Source: Edaphobacter aggregans DSM 19364
GTDB taxonomy: Bacteria; Acidobacteriota; Terriglobia; Terriglobales; Acidobacteriaceae
Length of the DNA stretch: 64,000 bases
Direction: 5' to 3'
Assembly: GCF_000745965.1 (NCBI RefSeq)
Contig: NZ_JQKI01000002.1
Location: 186,001 to 250,000 of the forward strand
Below, in pieces: positions 54,175 to 63,403 of the stretch. The notes beneath the pieces were generated by a model. That model made no database searches, was not told the origin of the DNA, and saw nothing but the letters and a program-made list of their open reading frames with translations. Positions within the stretch are counted from its first letter, which is position 1. Each line of letters begins with the position of its first letter. The position numbers and the translations under genes are program-made.

Positions 54175-55394
54175 TGATCGCGTCAGCTAAAGGGCCGGAC
54201 TTCTCCGGATATCCACCACAAGCTCGGCAACTCGCCGCGGAACATCTAACGCTATTACAGTCGCTGCCGATTTCTTTTGCCGCTCTACTAGCACAGGAAA
54301 TCAGTTCATACGACTGGAAGTTCCCTGTGGAGCAGGCGGATCTGCAGGCACAACTAAAGTGGTTGCAACCACCGAGACAGGAGCGCTTACAACAGATTCT
54401 GGATAGCTTTGCTCGACTTATGCTTTCGCCTGAATTGCAGCGTTATCCTTGGCTGTCTCAGCCAAAGCCATTCGTTGAGAAACTGACAGCATATCTATGG
54501 ACCTCGGGTTCGATCGACGCTTTTCGAACTGCCGCAACAAAATACGGTCAATTCGTCGAGGACCTTCGGACCGTATCGGTTTCTCCGTCTGAGAAGCGAC
54601 TCTGCATCGTCGTTGTGGGGCGCGATGCCCAATCAGAAAAGGTAAAGCTATTCAGTAAATTGAGGCCGTACGGTACTTACTTCACCAATATTGATCCAAC
54701 CAATGGGCTGGAGCACTGCTTCGCAGTCGCTCATTCGCGGGCTATGGCAAATCGTGTGCCGTATGGTCACTGGTATGTGGATGGAGGAGCTGCCGAAAGA
54801 GAAGACCCCGCGGAGGGCGTCATGACAACGCTCTCCTATGCCTCCCTTACACCTCTTCGGGAAGCCCTACTTGACAAGATGCATACCGCCCGCGTCTCAG
54901 GTGCAAGCGGACCAGAAGAGTTGCGCAGTATCTTGGCTCTGTTAGAGCCATCCCATCTTGCTCAATCGGCCCGTGGACAGAATACGCTCCTACAGCATTT
55001 TCAGATGAGTCTTCTCACAGAGGGTTCAGGAACCCAGCTATTCAGCACGACGTTCGTACAGTGGTCAGCTCGAGAGATCCTCCGACGTGCCCAGCCTCAG
55101 ACACTGTTGCTGCGTTATCAGCCGAGGCAGGTCGAGCGCCCCATGGATGATCTCGTGCGAGCAGGCGGTGCAATGCAAAATCTGGACCCTGCAGGATCTT
55201 TGATTGACGCCGATATGGGGGCGTACTACACCTGGTTGAATCTGACCCGCTTGCCCGGTGCCGAGAGTTCCAGGTTTGTCGCATGGTTTGAAAACCAGCG
55301 TGCAGCCATGGTCATTGCCCCAGGAATGGCGCGAAACACTGTATCTGCACAACAATGTACGTTAGACCAGGTCTTCCGTTGGATACTTAGCTAA
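54174..55394 (+). CDS. Hypothetical protein coupled to the Tat-exported phosphatase-like gene
   Basis: 406 residues. The ATG at 54174 shares its A with the upstream stop (TGATG), so translation is coupled. No signal peptide or membrane segment. Features: an N-terminal helical part (QARQLAAEHLTLLQSLPISF, QERLQQILDSFARLMLSPEL), a beta strand-turn region EKRLCIVVVGRDAQSEKVKL, then YGTYFTNIDPTNGLEHCFAV and PYGHWYVDGGAAEREDPAEG, and a C-terminal TLDQVFRWILS. I do not recognise a family. Conserved-looking His, Trp and Asp clusters suggest an enzyme or chaperone dedicated to the upstream exported protein, but this is a guess from coupling. Confidence 0.7.
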   Translation: MIASAKGPDFSGYPPQARQLAAEHLTLLQSLPISFAALLAQEISSYDWKFPVEQADLQAQLKWLQPPRQERLQQILDSFARLMLSPELQRYPWLSQPKPFVEKLTAYLWTSGSIDAFRTAATKYGQFVEDLRTVSVSPSEKRLCIVVVGRDAQSEKVKLFSKLRPYGTYFTNIDPTNGLEHCFAVAHSRAMANRVPYGHWYVDGGAAEREDPAEGVMTTLSYASLTPLREALLDKMHTARVSGASGPEELRSILALLEPSHLAQSARGQNTLLQHFQMSLLTEGSGTQLFSTTFVQWSAREILRRAQPQTLLLRYQPRQVERPMDDLVRAGGAMQNLDPAGSLIDADMGAYYTWLNLTRLPGAESSRFVAWFENQRAAMVIAPGMARNTVSAQQCTLDQVFRWILS

Positions 55395-55468
55395 TCGAGC
55401 ACGGTTTTCACCTTCAGTTCGCACAGTATGCTCGTTTGCCGTTCACGCTGTGGAACAATATGGGAACG

Positions 55469-55870
55469 CTATGCGGAGTTCTCGTTGTTTAGTACGAGAT
55501 ACGCCACCTTAGCTCCTGCATCACGTTTTTCATCCCCTACAGTCTGTGCGTATGTTGCCAGCGTCATCTCCGCAGTGAAGTGACGCATTAGTTCCATACT
55601 GACTCGGCAGGCTGGCTCCACAAGAGCAGCAAGGAGCATGGCTGCTACGCAAGTATGTCACCCCACCTTTGCTTTGTCGATCTCTGCCGATTTGATGGCT
55701 GGGACGGCATCCCTTCGGCAGAGAGTTTCAGGCCAGAGCGGATTACCCAATCATCGGGCTTAGCGAAGGATGATTTCTTTTGCCATGCCTCTAGTGCTTC
55801 GATGACTTGAGGCGGCAAGGGTAGCGGACGGCGTGAGGACTCTGTATTTGGTGGTCCTTCTACCAGACGG
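55469..55870 (-). pseudogene. Second C-terminal integrase (tyrosine recombinase) remnant
   Basis: Minus strand, in pieces: TESSRRPLPLPPQVIEALEA then WQKKSSFAKPDDWV (core region), VPAIKSAEIDKAKVG, a TGA at the expected Trp, then HTCVAAMLLAALVEPACRVS, MELMRHFTAEMTLATYAQTV (catalytic Tyr region) and VAYLVLNNENSA with the stop at 55469. It shares VSMELMRH and EMTLATYAQTVGDEKR with the remnant at 15.3 kb, same strand. It marks the right edge of the island. Frameshifts and an internal stop make it inactive. Confidence 0.85.
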
Positions 55871-56209
55871 CGACTGTCTGACTCAGAGGTTTAAACGCGC
55901 AACAGTAACTCCTCACTAGTACAAACTTCGGGCAAGCCAAGCACCTGAGAGGCGCGATCCGGACAATCTTATGGTGGGCGTTATCCGATCTCAACCTCTC
56001 TTATCAAGGGAATACCATGCCTGTCCCGATGCCTACAACTAATCGGTGATTTCGATTTGAGAGGGGTCCTCATAACGTATGGCATGTAGGAATCTCTGCT
56101 GTTTGGGATAAGGAAATCCCAATGTTGAGATCGAGAGCGCGTAGAGACGATCGACCTCACGTTGCTTATTCTCTTTGGCCGTCCAGCCTGAAGTTATCGA
56201 GGAAAATGA

Positions 56210-59200
56210 ATGCTTGACTTCCTGAAGTGTCTGCGAATGGTGGTCCCGTCTGAGCCAAATACAGTACGCACGCATAACAATCGGAGCCGCCGCGGTTGGC
56301 TGACCTCCTTTGCGCTCGTTCTGTTGCTTTCACGTGTGGCGAGTGCACAGTCTCACACTGTCACAACACTTACCGCAACGGCCACGGGCGCGGTGAGCGG
56401 ATCTATCGTCACAATGACAGCCAACGTTTCGTCGGCCGGACAACCCGTTCCAGGGGGGACGGTCACATTTCGCGATACGTTTGCGGGAGCTGCCCAGGAT
56501 CTTGGCACGGCCCAGGTGCAATCGGCGAATGGAACGCCTGGACTGGCGATCCTGAAGACTGAGGTCGGAGGAGTCGGCGCTCATTCGATCGTTGCCATCT
56601 ATAACGCTCCAAAGGCGTATAGCACCAGCAGCTCGGCGCCAGCAGCGCTTACCTTTCAGGCGCCTTATTCTTCAGCGACAGCACTCGCAATAACTGGTAG
56701 CGGAGGGACTTACACGCTTACGGGTACTCTTTCAGCATTCGGTCCCATCCAGCCGACCGGCTCGCTCACGTTTACTGATACGACCACCAACACCGCGATT
56801 GGCACGGTCCCGCTGGATCCTACAACAGCGACGCAGGGCTTCACGCCGCCGACCCTGTATAAGATTGCAACCGAAACGCCGTGGTCTACAAGCTCTATGG
56901 GAACCCCAGTGAGTGGCGACTTCAATGGTGACGGTCATCCGGATTTTGCCGTGCCAACCTCTCTCGGTCCAGTAGTCGTCATGCTGGGACATGGCGACGG
57001 TACTTTTCAGCCGGGTGCCAGTATTTCGGCTACTCAGCCTTTTGGCGCGATCGCGGCAGACCTCAACGGTGATGGCATTCTGGATCTAGCGATAGGCAAT
57101 AGAGGAACTAATGCTTCGATCGCAATCTACCTTGGTAATGGCGACGGTACGTTCACGGCAGGGGCGGTTTATAACGCCCCCCCAAATGCCGATTATCAGG
57201 TTGTCGGGTCGGCCGATTTCAATCAGGATGGTATTCCTGACCTCGTCGTATCCGATCACGCGAACAATCAGATGGCCGTGTACCTTGGCAACGGTGATGG
57301 AACGTTTCGAGGAACAGGCCTATTCCCCACAGCTCCCGCGCCATGGAATCACGCGATTGGAGATATCAATGGTGACGGCAATCCAGACTTAGTTATCGCG
57401 GATGATATTAACGACGCTCAGGGCCAAAATATAACGATTCTACTGGGTAATGGCGATGGTACGTTCCGTCAGGGAACTTACCTGGTGGGAGGCGTCACGT
57501 CGAGCGGTTCGGTGGCTCTTGCCGATTTCAATGGAGATGGAAAGCTCGATATAGCGGCTACCGAAGAACCTGCAAATAGCGTTTTTGTCTTCCTGGGTAA
57601 CGGCGACGGAACGTTTCAAGCCAAGACAACCTACGTAATGGATCCCATGTACCCCTGTACGACGCCGGCGGCGTGCGGTCCTTACCATATCTCGCTTGGA
57701 GATTTCAATCAGGATGGGAAGAAGGACATTATCACGGCTAACGCCGAAGGCGAGAGCATTTCCGTTCTGCTTGGCAATAGTGATGGCACGTTTCAGGCAG
57801 CCAAGATGTATCCTGCCGGCGCAGCTGTGATTTACGCTGATGTTCAGGATTTCAATGGCGACAACCAGGTGGATGTAGTCGCAGTGGCGCAGAATGGGCT
57901 ACAAGTCTATCTGGCTGGAAATGCTGAAACCGCGCAGTTCTCACCTTTCACTGTCACCGGATGCGGTACGCACTCTATTGTTGCCACGTATAGCAGCGAC
58001 TCGAACTATGCAGCCAGCACTTCTCCGGTGCAGGGCGTATCTCAAAACGGTGTTGCCACGGCTATCAGCTTAGTCCAGACGCCACCAAATGCTGTCTATG
58101 GTCAAACGGTCACGCTCACAGCAACCCTGACACCCTATGTGAACGGTTCGAACTCGTCAGACGGTTTGTCCGTCACCTTCTTCGACGGAACTACAAGTCT
58201 GGGCACCGGTGTGCTTAGCGGCGGCGTCGCCAGCCTCACATTGACGTCGTTGACAACGGCCCCTCATAGCTTTACAGCTGTCTTTGCTGGCGATTGCGCC
58301 CTCACAGGAAGCACCAGCGTCGCTGTTCTCGGGACTGTCGGTAAGGCAACGCCAACGATCACGTGGGCGAACCCTGCGCCGATCGCCTATGGCACCGCCT
58401 TGTCCTCGACTCAACTCAATGCAACGGCTTCTGTCCCGGGCACCTTTACCTATAGCCCGGCTGCTGGAACCATTCCGGCTGCTGGAACCGACACTCTGAG
58501 TGTGACCTTTACGCCCACCGACACGGTCAACTACGCTGCGACAACGAGCACGGTGACGATCACGGTAGGGCAGGGGACGCTTACCGTCACGGCTAACGAT
58601 GCAACGAGGCACTATGGAGCGCCGAACCCGACCTTCACGGGTACAGTCACGGGCGCAAGCAGCGGGGACACTTTCACGGAGAGCTTTACTACATCCGCCA
58701 CGACAACGTCGGCACCAGGCAGCTACGCCATCGTCCCCAGCGTAACGGGAACGAATCTGGCTAGCTATACTCAATCGGTAACCAACGGTACGCTGACGAT
58801 TACCCAAGCATCGTCGACTCTGTCGATCGTGCCCAGTGCGACGGCGGCCGTTCCTGGTCAGAATGTAACTCTGACCGCGACGGTGACCCCCGAGACCAGT
58901 GGCACGCCGACCGGAACGGTTAGCCTCTTCGACAATGGCAACCCGCTTGGTACGGCGACACTAACGAACGGTACGGCGACGTACTCGACCGCAACATTAC
59001 CGCTCGGCACTCATGCGATTACCGCCAGCTACAGTGGCGATGTCAACTTTACCGCAGCCACTGCGAGTGCGGTTTCGATCACTATCGCATCTAACGTTCT
59101 CAGCGTGACCGCGGCGGATGCGGCAAGAGTCTACGGAACGCCTAATCCGACGTTTACCGGCAGTATCACCGGTGCGCAGAATGGCGACACATTCACGGAG

Positions 59201-60682
59201 AGCTTCACGACCACAGCTACACTGACCTCGGCGCCAGGTGCTTATGCCATTGTGCCCACTGCAAGTGGAACGAACCTGGCTCAATATCAGGTGTCAGTGG
59301 CAAACGGGACACTGACCATCAGCAAGGCTTCCGTCACTGCGACCCTTGCCTTGAGTGCTACCAGTGTCATGCAGGGGCAGAACCTAACTGTTACGGCGCA
59401 AGTGGCTTCGGCCACAAGCGGAACGCCGACCGGAACGGTTAGCTTCTTCAGCAATGGCAATCCGCTCGGGACGGCAACTCTGACCGGCGGGACGGCTACA
59501 TACTCGACGACGACATTGCCACCCGGGACTAACGCAATAACCGCTAGCTACGGCGGCGATTCCAACTTCACGGCAGCCACAGCAAGCGCAGTCTCCGTAA
59601 CGGTTGGATCGAACGTCCTCAATGTCACGGCAAAGGATGCATCCCGTATGTACGGGGCGCCTAACCCGACGTTTACCGGCAGTATTACCGGTGCGCAGAA
59701 TGGCGACACGTTCACCGAGAGCTTCACGACCACAGCTACGCTCACTTCGGCACCAGGAACTTATTCGATCGTTCCCAGCGCAAGCGGAACGAATCTGGCT
59801 CAATACCAGGTGTCAGTGACCAACGGGAAACTGACCGTCACGAAGGCATCCGTCACCTCGACTATTGCCTTGAGTGCCGCGAGTGTCACCCAGGGCCAGA
59901 ACGTCACTGTGACGGCGACTGTGGCCTCGACCACCACCGGTACGCCGACTGGAACGGTTAGCTTCTTCAATAACGGCAACGCACTCGGAACGGCAACTCT
60001 GACGAACGGTACGGTAACGTACTCGACCACTACGCTTCCAATTGGCAGCAATGTCATCACCTTCACCTATGGGGGCGATACGAACTTCAACACGGTGGGC
60101 TCGACCACTGGAGCTAATACCGTCACCGTGTCCGCGCCCATTCCGCTTGACTTTGATTTCCAAATGACCACTCCGTCGAGTGGGCTTACGGGGAACTATG
60201 GAAAGTCGGTGAAGGTCACGCTGCATGTTGCGCCAACAGCTGGTCAGTATCCAGGGACAGTTCAGTTCGCTGTCTCCGGAACCCCTGCTGTGCCCGCCAC
60301 CTACACATTCTCTCCCGCGACAGTAGCAGCGGACGCCGGAGCGACTGATGTGACCATGACGATTCAGCTTCAGGCACTCGCGAATCTGAACCACGGGCCG
60401 GCAACCTCCGGCCGTCTTGCATCCATCGCGCTCGGGTTGCTCGTTCTTCCCTGGGTCTCCGTGCGAAGAATGCGGAGATCGGGTCAGCGTCTACGCAAGT
60501 CCCTGGGGCTGTCGGCTCTACTGCTGGTTGCCCTGGGAGCTGCTCTGAGCGTAACGGGCTGCGGCTCCGGTACACCAAAAACTGCCAACATCCCGGTAAG
60601 CGATTCGATTGTAGTCAATGCAACCAGTGGTAGCGTTCAACACTCCGTTACCGTCAACCTCCAGGTTCTGAAGGCGCAATAA
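56210..60682 (+). CDS. Giant exported Ig3/MBG repeat protein with inserted FG-GAP propeller
   Basis: 1490 residues. A signal peptide (WLTSFALVLLLSRVASAQ) follows an extended N-terminus; ATG 56237 is an alternative start. Residues about 50-150 form a bacterial Ig3 domain. A second Ig3 begins (TGSLTFTDTTTNTAIGTVPL) and is interrupted at about 230-570 by a seven-bladed FG-GAP/VCBS propeller (GDFNGDGHPDFAV, LGNGDGTFQ repeated), then resumes as GCGTHSIVATYSSDSNYAAS. After that come Ig3 and MBG domains (LTVTANDATRHYGAPNPTFT) in about 165-residue tandem units, near-identical in DNA from 58.6 to 60.1 kb. The C-terminus has a hydrophobic helix, an Arg-rich stretch (VRRMRRSGQRLRKSL) and LSVTGCGSG. Probably surface-anchored adhesin; upstream of the exopolysaccharide genes. 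Confidence 0.85.
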   Translation: MLDFLKCLRMVVPSEPNTVRTHNNRSRRGWLTSFALVLLLSRVASAQSHTVTTLTATATGAVSGSIVTMTANVSSAGQPVPGGTVTFRDTFAGAAQDLGTAQVQSANGTPGLAILKTEVGGVGAHSIVAIYNAPKAYSTSSSAPAALTFQAPYSSATALAITGSGGTYTLTGTLSAFGPIQPTGSLTFTDTTTNTAIGTVPLDPTTATQGFTPPTLYKIATETPWSTSSMGTPVSGDFNGDGHPDFAVPTSLGPVVVMLGHGDGTFQPGASISATQPFGAIAADLNGDGILDLAIGNRGTNASIAIYLGNGDGTFTAGAVYNAPPNADYQVVGSADFNQDGIPDLVVSDHANNQMAVYLGNGDGTFRGTGLFPTAPAPWNHAIGDINGDGNPDLVIADDINDAQGQNITILLGNGDGTFRQGTYLVGGVTSSGSVALADFNGDGKLDIAATEEPANSVFVFLGNGDGTFQAKTTYVMDPMYPCTTPAACGPYHISLGDFNQDGKKDIITANAEGESISVLLGNSDGTFQAAKMYPAGAAVIYADVQDFNGDNQVDVVAVAQNGLQVYLAGNAETAQFSPFTVTGCGTHSIVATYSSDSNYAASTSPVQGVSQNGVATAISLVQTPPNAVYGQTVTLTATLTPYVNGSNSSDGLSVTFFDGTTSLGTGVLSGGVASLTLTSLTTAPHSFTAVFAGDCALTGSTSVAVLGTVGKATPTITWANPAPIAYGTALSSTQLNATASVPGTFTYSPAAGTIPAAGTDTLSVTFTPTDTVNYAATTSTVTITVGQGTLTVTANDATRHYGAPNPTFTGTVTGASSGDTFTESFTTSATTTSAPGSYAIVPSVTGTNLASYTQSVTNGTLTITQASSTLSIVPSATAAVPGQNVTLTATVTPETSGTPTGTVSLFDNGNPLGTATLTNGTATYSTATLPLGTHAITASYSGDVNFTAATASAVSITIASNVLSVTAADAARVYGTPNPTFTGSITGAQNGDTFTESFTTTATLTSAPGAYAIVPTASGTNLAQYQVSVANGTLTISKASVTATLALSATSVMQGQNLTVTAQVASATSGTPTGTVSFFSNGNPLGTATLTGGTATYSTTTLPPGTNAITASYGGDSNFTAATASAVSVTVGSNVLNVTAKDASRMYGAPNPTFTGSITGAQNGDTFTESFTTTATLTSAPGTYSIVPSASGTNLAQYQVSVTNGKLTVTKASVTSTIALSAASVTQGQNVTVTATVASTTTGTPTGTVSFFNNGNALGTATLTNGTVTYSTTTLPIGSNVITFTYGGDTNFNTVGSTTGANTVTVSAPIPLDFDFQMTTPSSGLTGNYGKSVKVTLHVAPTAGQYPGTVQFAVSGTPAVPATYTFSPATVAADAGATDVTMTIQLQALANLNHGPATSGRLASIALGLLVLPWVSVRRMRRSGQRLRKSLGLSALLLVALGAALSVTGCGSGTPKTANIPVSDSIVVNATSGSVQHSVTVNLQVLKAQ

Positions 60683-60715
60683 CCCCTGGTCTTCTGTACA
60701 GCATGTAGCACAATA

Positions 60716-60752
60716 TCTCGTGGCATCGGCGTTCCCCGCCTGTGCCACGAGA
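60716..60752 (+). terminator. Possible terminator after the FG-GAP gene
   Basis: TCTCGTGGCA (60716-60725) pairs with TGCCACGAGA (60743-60752) with a 17-nt loop, followed by ACAAATTT. The T tract is weak. The rest of the 348-bp gap to the autokinase gene shows no gene; AAGGAA lies seven bases before its ATG. Confidence 0.45.
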
Positions 60753-61030
60753 ACAAATTTCATCCGGCAGCGGATAGGTTAATCAACCTTGGGACCACGC
60801 GCTTATTGCGAGCTTGTTTCGCACGTCCCCTAGGCTATAAAGAGACCATAACGTCAGCAGTTACCTTTTCGGGCCCTTCCTCACGAGGCAAATAACAGTA
60901 CAGGCGTAGCGTGTCCGTCAGTTCGATGCTTTTTATTCAGATCAACCTTCACAGCGAATCGCCGTCAGAGCAGACCGGTCGGCAGGGAAAACAACTCCTT
61001 CCCAAAAGGATGTAAATCTAAGGAATTTCG

Positions 61031-63403
61031 ATGCCGTCAATCCAGGAAAGGAAGATGCAGGTTCAAGCTTACGAAGCCTCTATCTCCAAAAGCACGGACG
61101 AACTCAAGTTAAGTGACATATGGACGTTTCTGCAAAGGCGACGATGGTGGATCGTCGCCTTTGCTGTTGTCGGGCTGATGGGGGGCTTCTTTGCTACGAT
61201 TCGCGCCCCCCGGCTGTATACGGCATCCGCGACTGTGGAGTTGAATAAGGATAGTTCTTCTGGTCTTGGAATCCAGGATCTCTCTGGCCTGACGTCTCAA
61301 GTGGGTGTGGGCCAAGAGTTCATGTTCGACATGTTGACGCATCAGGCAGTGTTGCTCAACGACAATACTGCCCTTTCTGTCATCAATCACCTCGGGTTGA
61401 TGCAGACACATCCTTACGTCGACGTACCAACCGGCAAAATGCAGGCCGCATTTGCGCGGGAGGCAGGCCTTCCCTTGGAGCAGGCTCCGCTGACGCGAGA
61501 CAGAGCTCTCGCGATCTTTCATGGAGGTCTCCGTGTCCTTGTTGTGAAGAACACTCGCCTGCTGACCGTGTCCTACACCGACACTGACCCACAGAGAGCC
61601 AGTCGAATCGCGAACGCCGTCGTTGAAGCATATCTCACAAATCACACCGAAGCCCGGTATACCGCCACATCGAAAGCTTCGGCTTGGTTAACAAATCAAC
61701 TTGAAGATTTGAAGCGACGTGTTGAGGAAAGCCATAAAAAGGTCACTGCGTACGAGCAAAGTACGGGTCTTGTAGGAGTCAGTTCACCCTCGGCCAAAGG
61801 CGGAACGCCCACGCCAGATTCGACGAGCACCGCCTACCAGCGTTTGACGGCCTTGAATGCCGAGTTGAGCCGTGCAGAGGTGGCACGGATCGCCAAGGAA
61901 GCTGTCTACCACCTGACTGAAACCGGCGATCCTGATGTCGTGCTAGGTGTGGGCGAGACCAGCCTGGCGACAGGCATGGGAGGAGACAGCCCCATTGCTG
62001 CTGGCAGCAAGGATATTCAGCTACTGCAGAAATTAAGGGAGCAAAAAGCTTCTTTGAAGGTCCAGCTGGCTGCCGAGCAGGTCCGGTATGGAGCGAAGAA
62101 CCCTGCGCTGCAGGAGATCCGTAATCAGATTGATTCGCTGGAGACTCAGGCCCACGAGGAACTCCAGCGAATCAATAAAGAGGCAAAGAATGACCTAGAG
62201 TTGGCCAGGGCAAACGAAGATGCGATTCGCAAGAGTGTTAATGACCAGCAGCGCGAGGTTGCCGCGCTAGGCAATAGCCTCGCAGCGCTTACGTTTCTTC
62301 AGCAGGAGGAAAATACAAGCCGTGGTCTCTACCAGGATCTTTATACACGCTTGGAAGAGGCTAATATTGCCGCGGGTGTGAAATCCTCCGATATTGTCAT
62401 CGTCGATCCAGCCAGGACTCCCGGCCAATCCTCTTCGCCGGTGCCGAAGATGAACCTGATGGGTGGTCTATTCATTGGATCGCTGATTGGACTGCTTGTC
62501 GCCGGCGTCGTCCATCTGAGGGACACGTCTCTCAATGTGCTTGAGGACTTCGATGGCGTCTGGGAGTTCCCGCTGCTGGGGATTGTGAGGCGGTTTGATG
62601 GGGGAACTCGTGCGAAGCTCCGCAACGGCCTGTCGAGCGCGGATATCCAAAAGCCGCTGGTTCAATCGAGCGAAAGCGCATGGCTGTTGACTGCACCAAA
62701 ATCTGGGATCGCAGAGTCTTATCGCAATATCCGAACTTCGATTCTTTTGTCGAATATTGATCAAGCACCGCAGGTCATTCTTGTTACGAGTCCGCTGAGC
62801 GGGGACGGGAAATCCACGACGGCTTATAATCTTGCGATTGCCTTTGGGGTCCAGAACAAGCGCGTTCTTCTACTTGACGCCGATATGCGGCGGCCAACAA
62901 TCGGTCAGAAAACAAATTGCAATGGCAAAAAGGGCCTGAGCGATCTGCTGGCGAACGACTTGCCTCTTGATGAGGTAGTACAGCAGCATCCAAATCTTCC
63001 TAGCCTCTACGTACTCACGTCGGGAACTATCCCTCCTATGCCGGCGGAGTTGCTTGCGTCAGAGCGTTTTGGCCGGCTCATCGAGCTGCTGCGCGAACAG
63101 TTCGATTACATCCTGATTGATGCTCCGCCAGTACTGCTTGTTACGGACCCCCTTCTCTTAGCAATGTCAGTGGATGGCGTTGTCCTCGTCGTGCGTGCCG
63201 GAGTGACAACGAAACCTGTCATGAAACGGCTGAGGATTGCGTTGCAAAAGCCCAATGTGAAGGCTCTTGGTTACGTTCTCAATGGCATGCGAGATGACTC
63301 GGAAGGATATGGGTACGGGTACGGCTATGGAGATAACACGAAGCGCAGGTATTTTGAAGGTGGTTCAAGGGCGGGGGGTAGTAATGGCTACTATCCCGCA
63401 TAA
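61031..63403 (+). CDS. Wzz-type polysaccharide co-polymerase / BY-kinase tyrosine autokinase
   Basis: 790 residues. An N-terminal Wzz domain with a first membrane segment at about 39-57 (WWIVAFAVVGLMGGFFATIR) and a second at about 474-497 (MGGLFIGSLIGLLVAGVVHL), with a coiled-coil periplasmic part between. The cytoplasmic BY-kinase follows: Walker A SPLSGDGKSTTAYNLA (about 587-602), Walker A' LLLDADMRRPTIG, Walker B FDYILIDAPPVLLVTD. The C-terminal tail has the Tyr cluster EGYGYGYGYGDNTKRRYFEG and NGYYPA, the autophosphorylation sites of such kinases. It controls exopolysaccharide chain length and export with Wza, whose gene overlaps its end by 20 bases. Confidence 0.95.
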   Translation: MPSIQERKMQVQAYEASISKSTDELKLSDIWTFLQRRRWWIVAFAVVGLMGGFFATIRAPRLYTASATVELNKDSSSGLGIQDLSGLTSQVGVGQEFMFDMLTHQAVLLNDNTALSVINHLGLMQTHPYVDVPTGKMQAAFAREAGLPLEQAPLTRDRALAIFHGGLRVLVVKNTRLLTVSYTDTDPQRASRIANAVVEAYLTNHTEARYTATSKASAWLTNQLEDLKRRVEESHKKVTAYEQSTGLVGVSSPSAKGGTPTPDSTSTAYQRLTALNAELSRAEVARIAKEAVYHLTETGDPDVVLGVGETSLATGMGGDSPIAAGSKDIQLLQKLREQKASLKVQLAAEQVRYGAKNPALQEIRNQIDSLETQAHEELQRINKEAKNDLELARANEDAIRKSVNDQQREVAALGNSLAALTFLQQEENTSRGLYQDLYTRLEEANIAAGVKSSDIVIVDPARTPGQSSSPVPKMNLMGGLFIGSLIGLLVAGVVHLRDTSLNVLEDFDGVWEFPLLGIVRRFDGGTRAKLRNGLSSADIQKPLVQSSESAWLLTAPKSGIAESYRNIRTSILLSNIDQAPQVILVTSPLSGDGKSTTAYNLAIAFGVQNKRVLLLDADMRRPTIGQKTNCNGKKGLSDLLANDLPLDEVVQQHPNLPSLYVLTSGTIPPMPAELLASERFGRLIELLREQFDYILIDAPPVLLVTDPLLLAMSVDGVVLVVRAGVTTKPVMKRLRIALQKPNVKALGYVLNGMRDDSEGYGYGYGYGDNTKRRYFEGGSRAGGSNGYYPA

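Noticed and set aside
55395..56209. attR copy of the tRNA-Ala 3' end
   Set aside because: Read by eye on both strands, no match to the GGTTCGATCCCGCTCAGCTCC stretch was found.
56039..56275. 78-codon minus-strand frame ahead of the FG-GAP gene
   Set aside because: Overlaps the start of the large gene, has no recognisable domain and lies in decayed island sequence.
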